A stretch of DNA of 6,122 nt from an uncultured beta proteobacterium (GCA_903930665.1 CAIYZI010000031.1:1-6122), one strand, 5' to 3'; counted from the first letter of the stretch, positions 1-6,077 are shown. Numbers and translations: made by a program. Notes: generated by a model not told the origin, from the sequence alone.

Positions 1-66
1 TCCATCATGATCAAATCAGCTCTCTTGATCGGACCCTTGACGACCAAGGTACAGATTGCGTTCCAC
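1..66 (-). other. Region downstream of the moeA stop, with a possible out-of-frame moeA tail
   Basis: No complete gene is visible. On the minus strand a frame different from the annotated moeA frame is open from base 74 to the window edge and reads LVKWNAICTLVVKGP, then continues to a Met-Met at bases 8-3. It could be the displaced end of MoeA, or two ATG codons at 8-6 and 5-3 could start the next gene. No convincing ribosome binding site precedes those ATGs (only AAGAGAG, too far away). A weak hairpin (CCTTG 35-39 with CAAGG 45-49) has no T run after it on the minus strand, so I do not call a terminator. Confidence 0.3.
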
Positions 67-1356
67 TTAACCAGCTGCTACATTGCCTTGCTCATGGTTC
101 AAAATAATAAAACAATTGGCCTCACTCATAGAGCGCAAAATCCCTGCACCCTGACTACCTGTTGTTCTTACTGTTGGCTTACCATCCTCACGGCGTCCCA
201 AAATAGCGCGCTGAAATTCAGTACGCCCAGCTCTTTTGCGAATGGGGTCTTGTGCGATAGCTTGAGTTATTGGGGGACTGGTTTGTGAGGCGCCATTGAG
301 CTGTAAAAGTGCTGAACGTACAAACTGATAGAAAGTCACCATTACTGCGACGGGATTTCCTGGTAGGCCAAAGAATAAAGTCCTGTGAGCAAAAGACTGC
401 CCGGGTACAGACTTAAGAGTACCAAAAGCCATAGGCCTACCTGGTCGCATGGCAATTTTCCAAAAGCCCACATCACCTAGATCTTGCAAAATCTGTTTTG
501 TATGGTCCGCTTCACCGACCGAAACACCACCAGAACAAATCAATACGTCTGCCACTTTAGTAGCTTCGAAAAAAGCCTGCTTTAAGGCGCTTGGGTCATC
601 GCGAACTATGCCGCAATCGATGATCTCTAAATTCAGGCGGTTTAATAATCCAATCAGACTGTAGCGGTTGCTGTCATAAATACTTCCAGCTTCTAACTTT
701 TGTCCAAGCGGGCATAACTCATCTCCAGATGAGAGGATGGCTACTTTTAGTCTGCGGCGAACTTTGAGCTCGGCGATTCCTAAAGAGGCGGCTAAGCCCA
801 GATCGGATGGACGCAAAATGCGACCAGCTGAAATCGCAGCTTTTCCTTTTTGGAGATCTTCACCACGCAGGCGACGATTTTCACCACTCTTTAATAAGGT
901 ACGGTTGAACTCGATTGCTGGCTTGTCATTAAGGGTAAGTTCAGTCGTGAATTCTTGCGGAACAACGGTGTCTAGCCCCTGGGGCATTAATGCACCAGTC
1001 ATAATCTTGAGGCATTGCCCGGGTTCAACCTTGCCATCATAAGGCTTACCTGCATAAGCAGTCCCAATGATCTGTAGGACAACAGTTTGCCCACTTTCAT
1101 CAAGACATACGCCATGAAAGGCATAGCCATCCATGGCGGAGTTATCGGCTGCAGGAACGTCAATTGGCGAGAGCAAATCCTCAGCTAGTATTCGATCAAT
1201 TGCCTGGTCTAAGGCGATGCATTCTTTGTCATGAGTAGTGTTCATATATTGTGACTCATGAATCAACTCATTCACTAGACTTGCTATCGCTTTACGCGCT
1301 TCATCAACATGCAAAGAGGTACTTAGTAAGATGGGGTCGCTGGGTGCTTGGGTCAT
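67..1356 (-). CDS. moeA: Molybdopterin molybdenumtransferase MoeA
   Basis: MoeA uses adenylylated molybdopterin and molybdate to insert molybdenum, releasing AMP and giving Mo-molybdopterin in the cytoplasm. The 429-residue product shows the family motifs in order: DNSAMDGYA at residues 71-79 (domain I), RRLRGED at 161-167, SSGDEL at 209-214, SGGVSVGEADHTK at 275-287, MRPGRPMAFG at 303-312 and FGLPGNPVAVMV at 329-340, then the C-terminal beta domain with ANCFIILNHEQGNVAAG. The ATG lies in an ATGA overlap with the mobA stop, and AGAGG at 1368-1364 sits 7 nt upstream, which supports this start. The protein stops right after GNVAAG, whereas E. coli MoeA continues for about 15 residues after the equivalent glycine, and another frame remains open there (see findings). 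Function is secure; the exact C terminus is not. Confidence 0.95.
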   Translation of the reverse strand: MTQAPSDPILLSTSLHVDEARKAIASLVNELIHESQYMNTTHDKECIALDQAIDRILAEDLLSPIDVPAADNSAMDGYAFHGVCLDESGQTVVLQIIGTAYAGKPYDGKVEPGQCLKIMTGALMPQGLDTVVPQEFTTELTLNDKPAIEFNRTLLKSGENRRLRGEDLQKGKAAISAGRILRPSDLGLAASLGIAELKVRRRLKVAILSSGDELCPLGQKLEAGSIYDSNRYSLIGLLNRLNLEIIDCGIVRDDPSALKQAFFEATKVADVLICSGGVSVGEADHTKQILQDLGDVGFWKIAMRPGRPMAFGTLKSVPGQSFAHRTLFFGLPGNPVAVMVTFYQFVRSALLQLNGASQTSPPITQAIAQDPIRKRAGRTEFQRAILGRREDGKPTVRTTGSQGAGILRSMSEANCFIILNHEQGNVAAG

Positions 1357-1958
1357 TGAACTGCCTCTTCTAAAGCCTTTAGTTCTTCCGGCGTATTTAC
1401 ATTCGTAAAAGCTAGCTCATCCTCAAAGAGGACGCTACCTGTACGTAGAGTCTTAAACCAATGATCAATCTTCAAATCCCCATTTTTTAAAAATGCATTT
1501 AAAGAGTTTTCCAGATCACTACGCATGAGACAAAAAACAGGTTGAGACCAAACTTTTCCATTGGAATCTCTTGTTGAGGCGAAGGCAAGCTGTAATTTTT
1601 CTTGTTCCAACTTGATGGCAAGTAGGCTTACTAAATCTTTAGGTAATAGAGGGGTGTCGCATGGGGAGGTCAGTAAGTAAGGTGTTTTACAGTTTTTAAG
1701 CCCAACTGCAAATCCAGCTAGAGGTCCAGAAAAATCTGGCGTTTCATCAATGATTACCGGGTAGCCATATACCGAGTACTTGGTAATACTGCGATTTGCA
1801 TTGATGATTATTTTGCCAACTTGAGGCGAAAGACGAGAAATAACCGATTCAATTAAAGGCTTTCCATGAAAAGGAATAAGTCCTTTATCAATTCCGCCCA
1901 TGCGTTGAGCACGCCCACCTGCCAAAATAAGTCCAGTGATTAGGTCTACAGAAATCAT
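1353..1958 (-). CDS. mobA: Molybdenum cofactor guanylyltransferase MobA
   Basis: MobA transfers GMP from GTP to Mo-molybdopterin, giving the guanine dinucleotide cofactor used by DMSO-reductase-family enzymes such as nitrate reductases and formate dehydrogenases. The 201-residue protein has the usual length (E. coli about 194). It starts with the nucleotidyltransferase signature LAGGRAQRMGG at residues 12-22, followed by DKGL at 24-27. Next come IINANR at 51-56, DFSGPLAG at 75-82 and SPCDTPLLP at 98-106, whose Asp101 is the expected magnesium ligand. The ATG shares one base with the moaA stop (TAATG at 1960-1956), and no good ribosome binding site precedes it, so initiation probably depends on coupling to moaA. 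The stop overlaps the moeA ATG by four bases. A MocA-like cytidylyltransferase is a related alternative, but the short length and Moco operon context favour MobA. Confidence 0.93.
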   Translation of the reverse strand: MISVDLITGLILAGGRAQRMGGIDKGLIPFHGKPLIESVISRLSPQVGKIIINANRSITKYSVYGYPVIIDETPDFSGPLAGFAVGLKNCKTPYLLTSPCDTPLLPKDLVSLLAIKLEQEKLQLAFASTRDSNGKVWSQPVFCLMRSDLENSLNAFLKNGDLKIDHWFKTLRTGSVLFEDELAFTNVNTPEELKALEEAVQ

Positions 1959-3073
1959 TAGCCGCCGATGTAGGACATCTCAACCTTACGATTGCTAGAT
2001 GACATATTGCTTATTTGAGAGCCCCGAATTTCAGAATAGTGATCATCGCGTTTTGACCAGGTTCCCATGATGGAATTGGTAATTTCCAGATCACTTTTTC
2101 CAGAGCGAAGTAAGGTCTTAAAGTCATAGCCTTCACTCGCAAACAAACAAAGATACATTTGCCCATCAGTTGAAATGCGTGCGCGACTGCACTCATGACA
2201 AAAAGTTTGAGTAACACTAGAAATAACGCCGATCTCGCCAGAGCCATCGGCATAGCGCCAACGTTTTGCAACCTCTCCAGCATAGTTAGCATGAACGGGT
2301 TCAAGTGGAAAGACTTCATTGACTTTTGCAAGCACTTCCTTGGAGGGGAGTACTTGCTCCATATTCCAACCATTAGAGCTGCCAACATCCATAAATTCAA
2401 TGAAGCGAAGTATGACGCCAGTGCCTTTAAAGTATTTGGCCATCGGTAATATTTCTTGATCGTTTGTACCTTTTTTCACCACCATGTTGACTTTGATGTT
2501 GGTGAATCCTGCTTCTTGAGCAGCCTTGATTCCGTCGAGCACATCGGATACTGGAAAATCAACCCCATTCATTTTTTGGAATATGGCGTCGCTAAGGCCA
2601 TCAAGACTAATCGTGAGTCTTTGTAAGCCTGCCAACTTCAATGTTGCCGACTTCTTTCTTAAAAGACTTCCATTGGTCGTTAGCGTTAGCTCTAAAGGCT
2701 GTCCAGATGGCGTATGAATTTTTGCGAGCATCTCAATTAAAGCTTCGAGATTTTTACGCAATAAGGGTTCACCACCAGTGAGGCGAATTTTTTCCACCCC
2801 AATACCAGCAAAGATATTGGTTAGTCTCGCAATCTCTTCAAAGGTGAGTAAATCATTATGCGCAAGATAGGGATAGTTATTATCAAAAATCTCTTTTGGC
2901 ATGCAGTAAGTGCAGCGAAAATTACAGCGATCTGTGACGGAAATGCGTAAGTCGCGTAAGGTACGTCCACGAGAATCCGCTATGGATTGAGGACCTTCTA
3001 CAAGTTGCGTTGGAATAGGGGGCGCTAGACCTTTGCCTTCATTAATTCGAATGGGGATAACTTTTTCAACCAT
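1958..3073 (-). CDS. moaA: GTP 3',8-cyclase MoaA (radical SAM)
   Basis: MoaA is the radical-SAM enzyme that rearranges GTP to 3',8-cyclo-7,8-dihydro-GTP, which MoaC then converts to cyclic pyranopterin monophosphate, the first stage of Moco synthesis. From the ATG chosen here the protein has 371 residues. RCNFRCTYCMPKE carries the CX3CX2C cluster for the SAM-binding 4Fe-4S (Cys50, 54, 57), followed by TGGEPLLRKN. The second 4Fe-4S motif, CHEC then CLF (CX2CX13C, Cys292, 295, 309), binds GTP. The protein ends in the conserved Gly-Gly (YIGG). The frame stays open upstream to a TTG at 3109, adding 12 residues; AAGGA at 3125-3121 lies 11 nt before that TTG. I prefer the ATG because MVEKVIPIR looks like a normal family start, although it has no visible ribosome binding site. 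No catalytic residue appears to be missing. Confidence 0.95.
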   Translation of the reverse strand: MVEKVIPIRINEGKGLAPPIPTQLVEGPQSIADSRGRTLRDLRISVTDRCNFRCTYCMPKEIFDNNYPYLAHNDLLTFEEIARLTNIFAGIGVEKIRLTGGEPLLRKNLEALIEMLAKIHTPSGQPLELTLTTNGSLLRKKSATLKLAGLQRLTISLDGLSDAIFQKMNGVDFPVSDVLDGIKAAQEAGFTNIKVNMVVKKGTNDQEILPMAKYFKGTGVILRFIEFMDVGSSNGWNMEQVLPSKEVLAKVNEVFPLEPVHANYAGEVAKRWRYADGSGEIGVISSVTQTFCHECSRARISTDGQMYLCLFASEGYDFKTLLRSGKSDLEITNSIMGTWSKRDDHYSEIRGSQISNMSSSNRKVEMSYIGG

Positions 3074-3111
3074 GTACGAATTATGGCTGTGAAATGGTGT
3101 TTCTGCCAAAC

Positions 3112-3140
3112 CGCCAAATATCCTTGTGAGATAAATGGCG
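3112..3140 (-). promoter_or_regulatory. Imperfect hairpin between rne and moaA, covering a possible moaA ribosome binding site
   Basis: On the minus strand CGCCA (3140-3136) pairs with TGGCG (3116-3112). A two-by-two T/T internal loop follows, then TATC (3133-3130) pairs with GATA (3122-3119), leaving a 7-nt loop (3129-3123). The loop and 3' arm contain AAGGA (3125-3121), the only purine-rich sequence near the moaA start region. No T run follows, so it is not a classical intrinsic terminator. It could be a stem at an RNase E processing site, a partial block to moaA translation, or chance. The sequence between it and the rne stop (ACATAATTTCTCC) is AU-rich and single-strand-like, the sort of site RNase E prefers; that role is inference. 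Confidence 0.4.
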
Positions 3141-3157
3141 ATCTGGAGAAATTATGT

Positions 3158-5794
3158 TTAAAGCGTTTTTTCTTGGCCGCCGGTTTCAACTAAAACCATT
3201 GGGCCATCAGGCAGGCTCGCAGCTGGTTTAGGTGCTCTACCTAAATTGACCTTTGCGGGCTCAGCTTGAATCTGATTTTGGGCTTCTGCATGCTTACTGG
3301 CGTCTGTTGCAACCCAAACCATACCTGCTGATTCCACTACGCTATGCAAAGGAGTTTCTTCAAGCGCCTTGAAGGCAACCTTTGGAAGCTCTGGCATTGG
3401 CTTGGCGATTTCTTGAATCGCTGGAGCGGCGGGAGGGGCAATAGGAGGGGTAACATGGGCAGTGACAGGTACTGTACTAGCTTCAGAGGCTGTTCGCGCC
3501 GGACGGTTATTTTGCCGAGGTGCACGAGGAGTTCTTTCGGTACGCTCTTTCACTTCACCTTGCGTGGAATCTACTGCAGTAACGCTTGTAGATTCAGCCA
3601 CAACCATAATGGGTACATCTAAAGCAGGCGTTGCAGGTAAAGCTGTAGCAGCGGCATCTACATTGGTGATCTCTGATGTTGTTTCACCGGTATTTTCAGT
3701 GCGTTCGCCACGTTGACCGCGACCACGGCCCCGACGATTGCGACCACGGCCACGACGTTCTTCTCCATCCGCGCTTGGAGCAACTTCTGCTCCCGGTGCA
3801 GCTTCAGTTGCTGGTGTTACAGCAACTGGGTTGCGATTGGCTTCTTGACGCTCTGGTTTTGGGCCATTTTGATTGCGGTTGCCATTGCGATTGCCATTAC
3901 GGTTGCGGTTGTTGGTATTCGCTTCTGTACTTGCACCCTCAACTGTATTTGCGGCTGGACGCTCTGCACGCTCGCCAGTACGCTCACCACGACGTCCGCG
4001 ATTACGATTGCGATCGTTATTACGGTTGGCTGGGTTGCGACCACGTGTAGTGCTTGATTCTGGTTTTGCTTCTGGTGTTGATGAAGAGAACAGGTTCTTA
4101 ATAAACGCAAAGAATCCGCCTGTGCTCTCAGTTTTTGTTTTGTCAGCACGAGGAGGACGTGGCTGGCTTACAGGAGCAGGTTGATTAGGAGTAATTCCTT
4201 TTACAGCTGCTTCTGGACGCACTTTCACATCCGCATCTTTGCGACTAACAGTAGTGTCAGTCTCAAGTTCGCGTGCAGCCTCTTCGGCCATTACATAGCT
4301 CGCTTTTTGATCATCAAGACGTGGGTCATCATGACGTAAGCGTTCAAGTTTGTAATGAGGTGTTTCTAAATGCTTATTAGGAATCATCAAGACATTGACT
4401 TTGAAGCGACTTTCAATCTTGATTACTTCAGCGCGCTTTTCATTCAATAAGAAAGCAGCTACTTCCACTGGTACTTGGGTATGAATCGCTGCCGTGTTTT
4501 CTTTCATTGCTTCTTCTTGGATGATGCGCAAGACTTGCAATGCAGAAGATTCGGTATCGCGAATATGGCCAGTGCCATTACAACGTGGGCAAGTGACATG
4601 ACTACCCTCAGAGAGGGCAGGTCGTAAACGCTGGCGTGACATTTCCATCAAGCCAAACTTAGAAATTTTACCCATTTGAACGCGTGCGCGGTCATGACGT
4701 AAGGCATCACGTAAGCGATTCTCAACGTCTTTTTGAGCTTTACTCGACTCCATATCGATGAAGTCAATAACAATCAAGCCACCCAAGTCACGTAAACGTG
4801 CTTGACGAGCAATTTCATCGGCGGCCTCTAGGTTGGTGCGGGTAGCGGTTTCTTCAATATCAGATCCGCGGGTTGCACGTGCTGAGTTCACGTCAACTGA
4901 AACCAAGGCTTCAGTATGGTCAATCACGATTGCGCCACCAGAAGGAAGTGGGACTGTGCGTGAATAAGCGGTTTCGATCTGATGTTCGATTTGGAATCGT
5001 GAGAACAATGGCACATCGTCCTGATAGCGCTTAACCCTTGGGAGGTTATCAGGCATCACAACAGACATAAATGCCTGAGCTTGTTCAAAAATATCATCGG
5101 TATCAATGAGGATCTCACCGATATCTGGCTGGAAGTAGTCGCGAATCGCCCGAATAACTAAGCTGGACTCGAGATAGATCAATAAAGGTGCTGAGTTGCC
5201 TTTAGCGGCTTCATCAATCGCCTTCCATAACTGCATGAGGTAGCTTAAATCCCACTGCAATTCAGTGGCATCACGGCCAATACCCGCTGTACGAGCAATG
5301 ATGCTCATACCTTCGGCTACTTCCAATTGAGCCATGGCTTCGCGGAGTTCTTGACGATCTTCGCCTTCAATACGGCGGGATACACCACCACCACGTGGGT
5401 TGTTTGGCATCAAAACCAAATAACGACCAGCTAAAGAGACAAAGGAGGTCAAAGCCGCGCCTTTTTGGCCGCGCTCTTCCTTTTCTACCTGAACAATGAT
5501 TTCTTGACCTTCGCGCAGAGCTTCCTTGATGGATGCATTGCGAACGTCGATACCTTCTTTGAAATAAGTGCGGGCTACTTCCTTAAATGGCAAGAAACCG
5601 TGGCGTTCTTCGCCGTAATTTACAAAGCAAGCCTCAAGCGATGGCTCGATGCGAGTAATAACACCTTTGTAAATATTGCCTTTACGTTGTTCACGACCGG
5701 CAGCTTCAATATCAATATCAATGAGTTTTTGACCATCGACGATGGCAACTCGCAACTCTTCTTGTTGAGTTGCATTAAACAACATGCGTTTCAT
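3158..5794 (-). CDS. rne: Ribonuclease E
   Basis: RNase E is the essential membrane-associated endoribonuclease that cuts AU-rich single-stranded RNA, starting mRNA decay and processing rRNA and tRNA precursors; in many proteobacteria its tail scaffolds the RNA degradosome. The N terminus (MKRMLFNATQQEELRVAIVD) matches the family and fixes the start. An S1 domain spans about residues 35-120, and ARTAG at 167-171 fits the 5'-phosphate sensor pocket. The catalytic aspartates are Asp301 (SVDVNS) and Asp344 (IVIDFIDM). The zinc link is CPRCNGTG, Cys402 and Cys405. After about residue 510 the protein is disordered: FFAFIKNLFSSS at 561-572 resembles the amphipathic membrane anchor of E. coli RNase E, followed by Arg/Asn/Gly-rich RNA-binding blocks (584-650, 680-697) and a Pro/Ala/Thr-rich stretch. 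It ends GPMVLVETGGQEKTL. At 878 residues it is shorter than E. coli RNase E (1061); RNase G (about 490) lacks this tail. Partner-binding motifs could not be assigned. Confidence 0.97.
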   Translation of the reverse strand: MKRMLFNATQQEELRVAIVDGQKLIDIDIEAAGREQRKGNIYKGVITRIEPSLEACFVNYGEERHGFLPFKEVARTYFKEGIDVRNASIKEALREGQEIIVQVEKEERGQKGAALTSFVSLAGRYLVLMPNNPRGGGVSRRIEGEDRQELREAMAQLEVAEGMSIIARTAGIGRDATELQWDLSYLMQLWKAIDEAAKGNSAPLLIYLESSLVIRAIRDYFQPDIGEILIDTDDIFEQAQAFMSVVMPDNLPRVKRYQDDVPLFSRFQIEHQIETAYSRTVPLPSGGAIVIDHTEALVSVDVNSARATRGSDIEETATRTNLEAADEIARQARLRDLGGLIVIDFIDMESSKAQKDVENRLRDALRHDRARVQMGKISKFGLMEMSRQRLRPALSEGSHVTCPRCNGTGHIRDTESSALQVLRIIQEEAMKENTAAIHTQVPVEVAAFLLNEKRAEVIKIESRFKVNVLMIPNKHLETPHYKLERLRHDDPRLDDQKASYVMAEEAARELETDTTVSRKDADVKVRPEAAVKGITPNQPAPVSQPRPPRADKTKTESTGGFFAFIKNLFSSSTPEAKPESSTTRGRNPANRNNDRNRNRGRRGERTGERAERPAANTVEGASTEANTNNRNRNGNRNGNRNQNGPKPERQEANRNPVAVTPATEAAPGAEVAPSADGEERRGRGRNRRGRGRGQRGERTENTGETTSEITNVDAAATALPATPALDVPIMVVAESTSVTAVDSTQGEVKERTERTPRAPRQNNRPARTASEASTVPVTAHVTPPIAPPAAPAIQEIAKPMPELPKVAFKALEETPLHSVVESAGMVWVATDASKHAEAQNQIQAEPAKVNLGRAPKPAASLPDGPMVLVETGGQEKTL
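3863..3910 (-). repeat. Low-complexity Arg/Asn/Gly repeat within rne
   Basis: This segment encodes residues 629-644 of RNase E, reading NRNRNGNRNGNRNQNG. At the DNA level it is a degenerate tandem array of short units resembling GATTGCGGTTGCC on the plus strand. It belongs to the arginine-rich RNA-binding part of the tail. Such arrays expand and contract by slippage, so the length here is likely to vary between strains. Confidence 0.7.
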
Positions 5795-5800
5795 AACACT

Positions 5801-5805
5801 CTCCT
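5801..5805 (-). promoter_or_regulatory. rne ribosome binding site with adjacent C-rich anti-SD tract
   Basis: AGGAG at 5805-5801 lies 6 nt before the rne ATG, a standard spacing. Immediately upstream on the same strand is CCCTCCCTCC (5817-5808), which can pair with it in several registers; the nearest is CTCC (5811-5808) with GGAG (5804-5801) around a 3-nt loop. The arrangement could limit ribosome access to rne. The pairing is short and its effect is inferred. Confidence 0.7.
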
Positions 5806-5850
5806 ATGGAGGGAGGGCGTCGCTGCGCGCTGCGTTAGGGGACAATTAAT

Positions 5851-5877
5851 ACCGCTTATGGCATAGCCGTAGGCGGT
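5851..5877. other. 27-nt hairpin in the rne upstream region
   Basis: ACCGC (5851-5855) pairs with GCGGT (5873-5877), TA (5857-5858) with TA (5870-5871), and GGC (5860-5862) with GCC (5866-5868) around an ATA loop. The two remaining positions are T5856/G5872 and T5859/G5869. On the plus strand these are G.U wobbles, giving a continuous 12-bp stem; on the minus strand they are C.A mismatches. The symmetry is too regular to dismiss, but no known RNA family was recognised. Confidence 0.6.
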
Positions 5878-5880
5878 TTA

Positions 5881-5959
5881 CGAGTGTGGACCAAGCTATC
5901 CCAGGCATATCTTGCCTAGCTCACCGAGTTAAATGTTGGTTCAATCGGTGCCACACTTG
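5881..5959. ncRNA. Putative structured RNA element with a three-way junction
   Basis: A closing stem pairs 5883-5889 (AGTGTGG) with 5951-5957 (CCACACT). On the plus strand it extends through G5882.U5958 and C5881-G5959 to 9 bp. Inside are two side hairpins. In the first, AGGCA (5903-5907) pairs with TGCCT (5913-5917), stacked on AGCT (5894-5897) with AGCT (5918-5921). In the second, CACCGA (5922-5927) pairs with TCGGTG (5945-5950), possibly capped by TTG/CAA (5936-5938 with 5942-5944). The 75-nt core has a tRNA-like length, but the T-arm and D-arm geometry is wrong, so it is not a tRNA. It may be part of the rne leader (minus) or a separate plus-strand RNA. Confidence 0.4.
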
Positions 5960-5973
5960 ACGATCGCCGCAGA

Positions 5974-5988
5974 GACCTCCTTTAGGTC
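5974..5988 (-). promoter_or_regulatory. Hairpin presenting a strong Shine-Dalgarno-like sequence without a gene
   Basis: GACCT (5988-5984) pairs with AGGTC (5978-5974) on the minus strand around a 5-nt loop. Loop and 3' arm read AAAGGAGGT (5983-5975), a full 9-base complement to the usual betaproteobacterial 16S rRNA tail. No ATG, GTG or TTG follows at a usable distance; the first is a GTG 19 nt away with an 11-codon frame. It may be a ribosome standby or decoy site in the rne leader, or a partner for the CCTCC at 5812-5808. On the plus strand the same bases form an anti-Shine-Dalgarno, ACCTCCTTT. Confidence 0.45.
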
Positions 5989-5995
5989 ATCAATG

Positions 5996-6009
5996 CAGGC
6001 GCGCGCCTG
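5996..6009. repeat. 14-nt perfect GC-rich palindrome
   Basis: CAGGCGCGCGCCTG is its own reverse complement. As RNA it can form a 5-bp stem with a GCGC loop, or dimerise. On neither strand is it followed by a T run, so it is not an intrinsic terminator. It could equally be a DNA-binding site for a dimeric regulator in the rne upstream region. Confidence 0.6.
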
Positions 6010-6025
6010 AAAACTGTCTTCTAAT

Positions 6026-6036
6026 CGCGGGTCGCG
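6026..6036. other. Short hairpin CGCG-GGT-CGCG
   Basis: CGCG (6026-6029) pairs with CGCG (6033-6036) around a 3-nt loop. T6025 and G6037 can add a G.U pair on the plus strand only. It is too short to mean much alone, but it adds to the unusual density of inverted repeats upstream of rne. Confidence 0.3.
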
Positions 6037-6077
6037 GCATACGGCACACCAACCCTGCGCCTCATTACAACGGGGGA

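Noticed and set aside
31..50. Terminator after moeA
   Set aside because: The 5-bp stem is weak and no T run follows on the minus strand.
7..288. Plus-strand 93-codon ORF antisense to the moeA 3' end
   Set aside because: It overlaps conserved MoeA coding sequence and has no ribosome binding site or known motif.
2011..2400. Minus-strand 129-codon ORF inside moaA
   Set aside because: It is in a different frame within a gene whose motifs (both iron-sulfur clusters) are intact on both sides.
3676..4057. Overlapping plus-strand ORFs of 114-124 codons antisense to rne
   Set aside because: They mirror the Arg/Asn/Gly-rich tail of RNase E; the repetitive codons remove stops from other frames. The translations are Cys/His/Asp or Ala/Thr/Ile repeats with no domain.
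5465..5866. Plus-strand 133-codon ORF running from within rne past its start
   Set aside because: It is the antisense of the strongly conserved S1 region of RNase E and has no ribosome binding site or recognisable domain.
5867..5934. Short ORFs in the leader: a 20-codon minus-strand frame starting near 5909 and a 25-codon plus-strand frame starting at 5933
   Set aside because: No clear Shine-Dalgarno and no coding character; both cross paired helices, which explains their sequence better.
5883..5957. tRNA candidate from a 7-bp terminal stem and 75-nt length
   Set aside because: There is no 7-nt T-loop on a 5-bp stem, no D-arm, and the putative anticodon stem has only 4 bp.
5957..5986. Plus-strand promoter with TTGACG as -35
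   Set aside because: At 17-18 nt spacing the -10 would be CTTTAG or TTTAGG, a poor match; not enough to call.
6019..6067. Small minus-strand upstream ORFs starting at ATG near 6065 (14 codons) and at the ATG overlapping its end (16 codons)
   Set aside because: Neither has a ribosome binding site, and ORFs this short are expected by chance.
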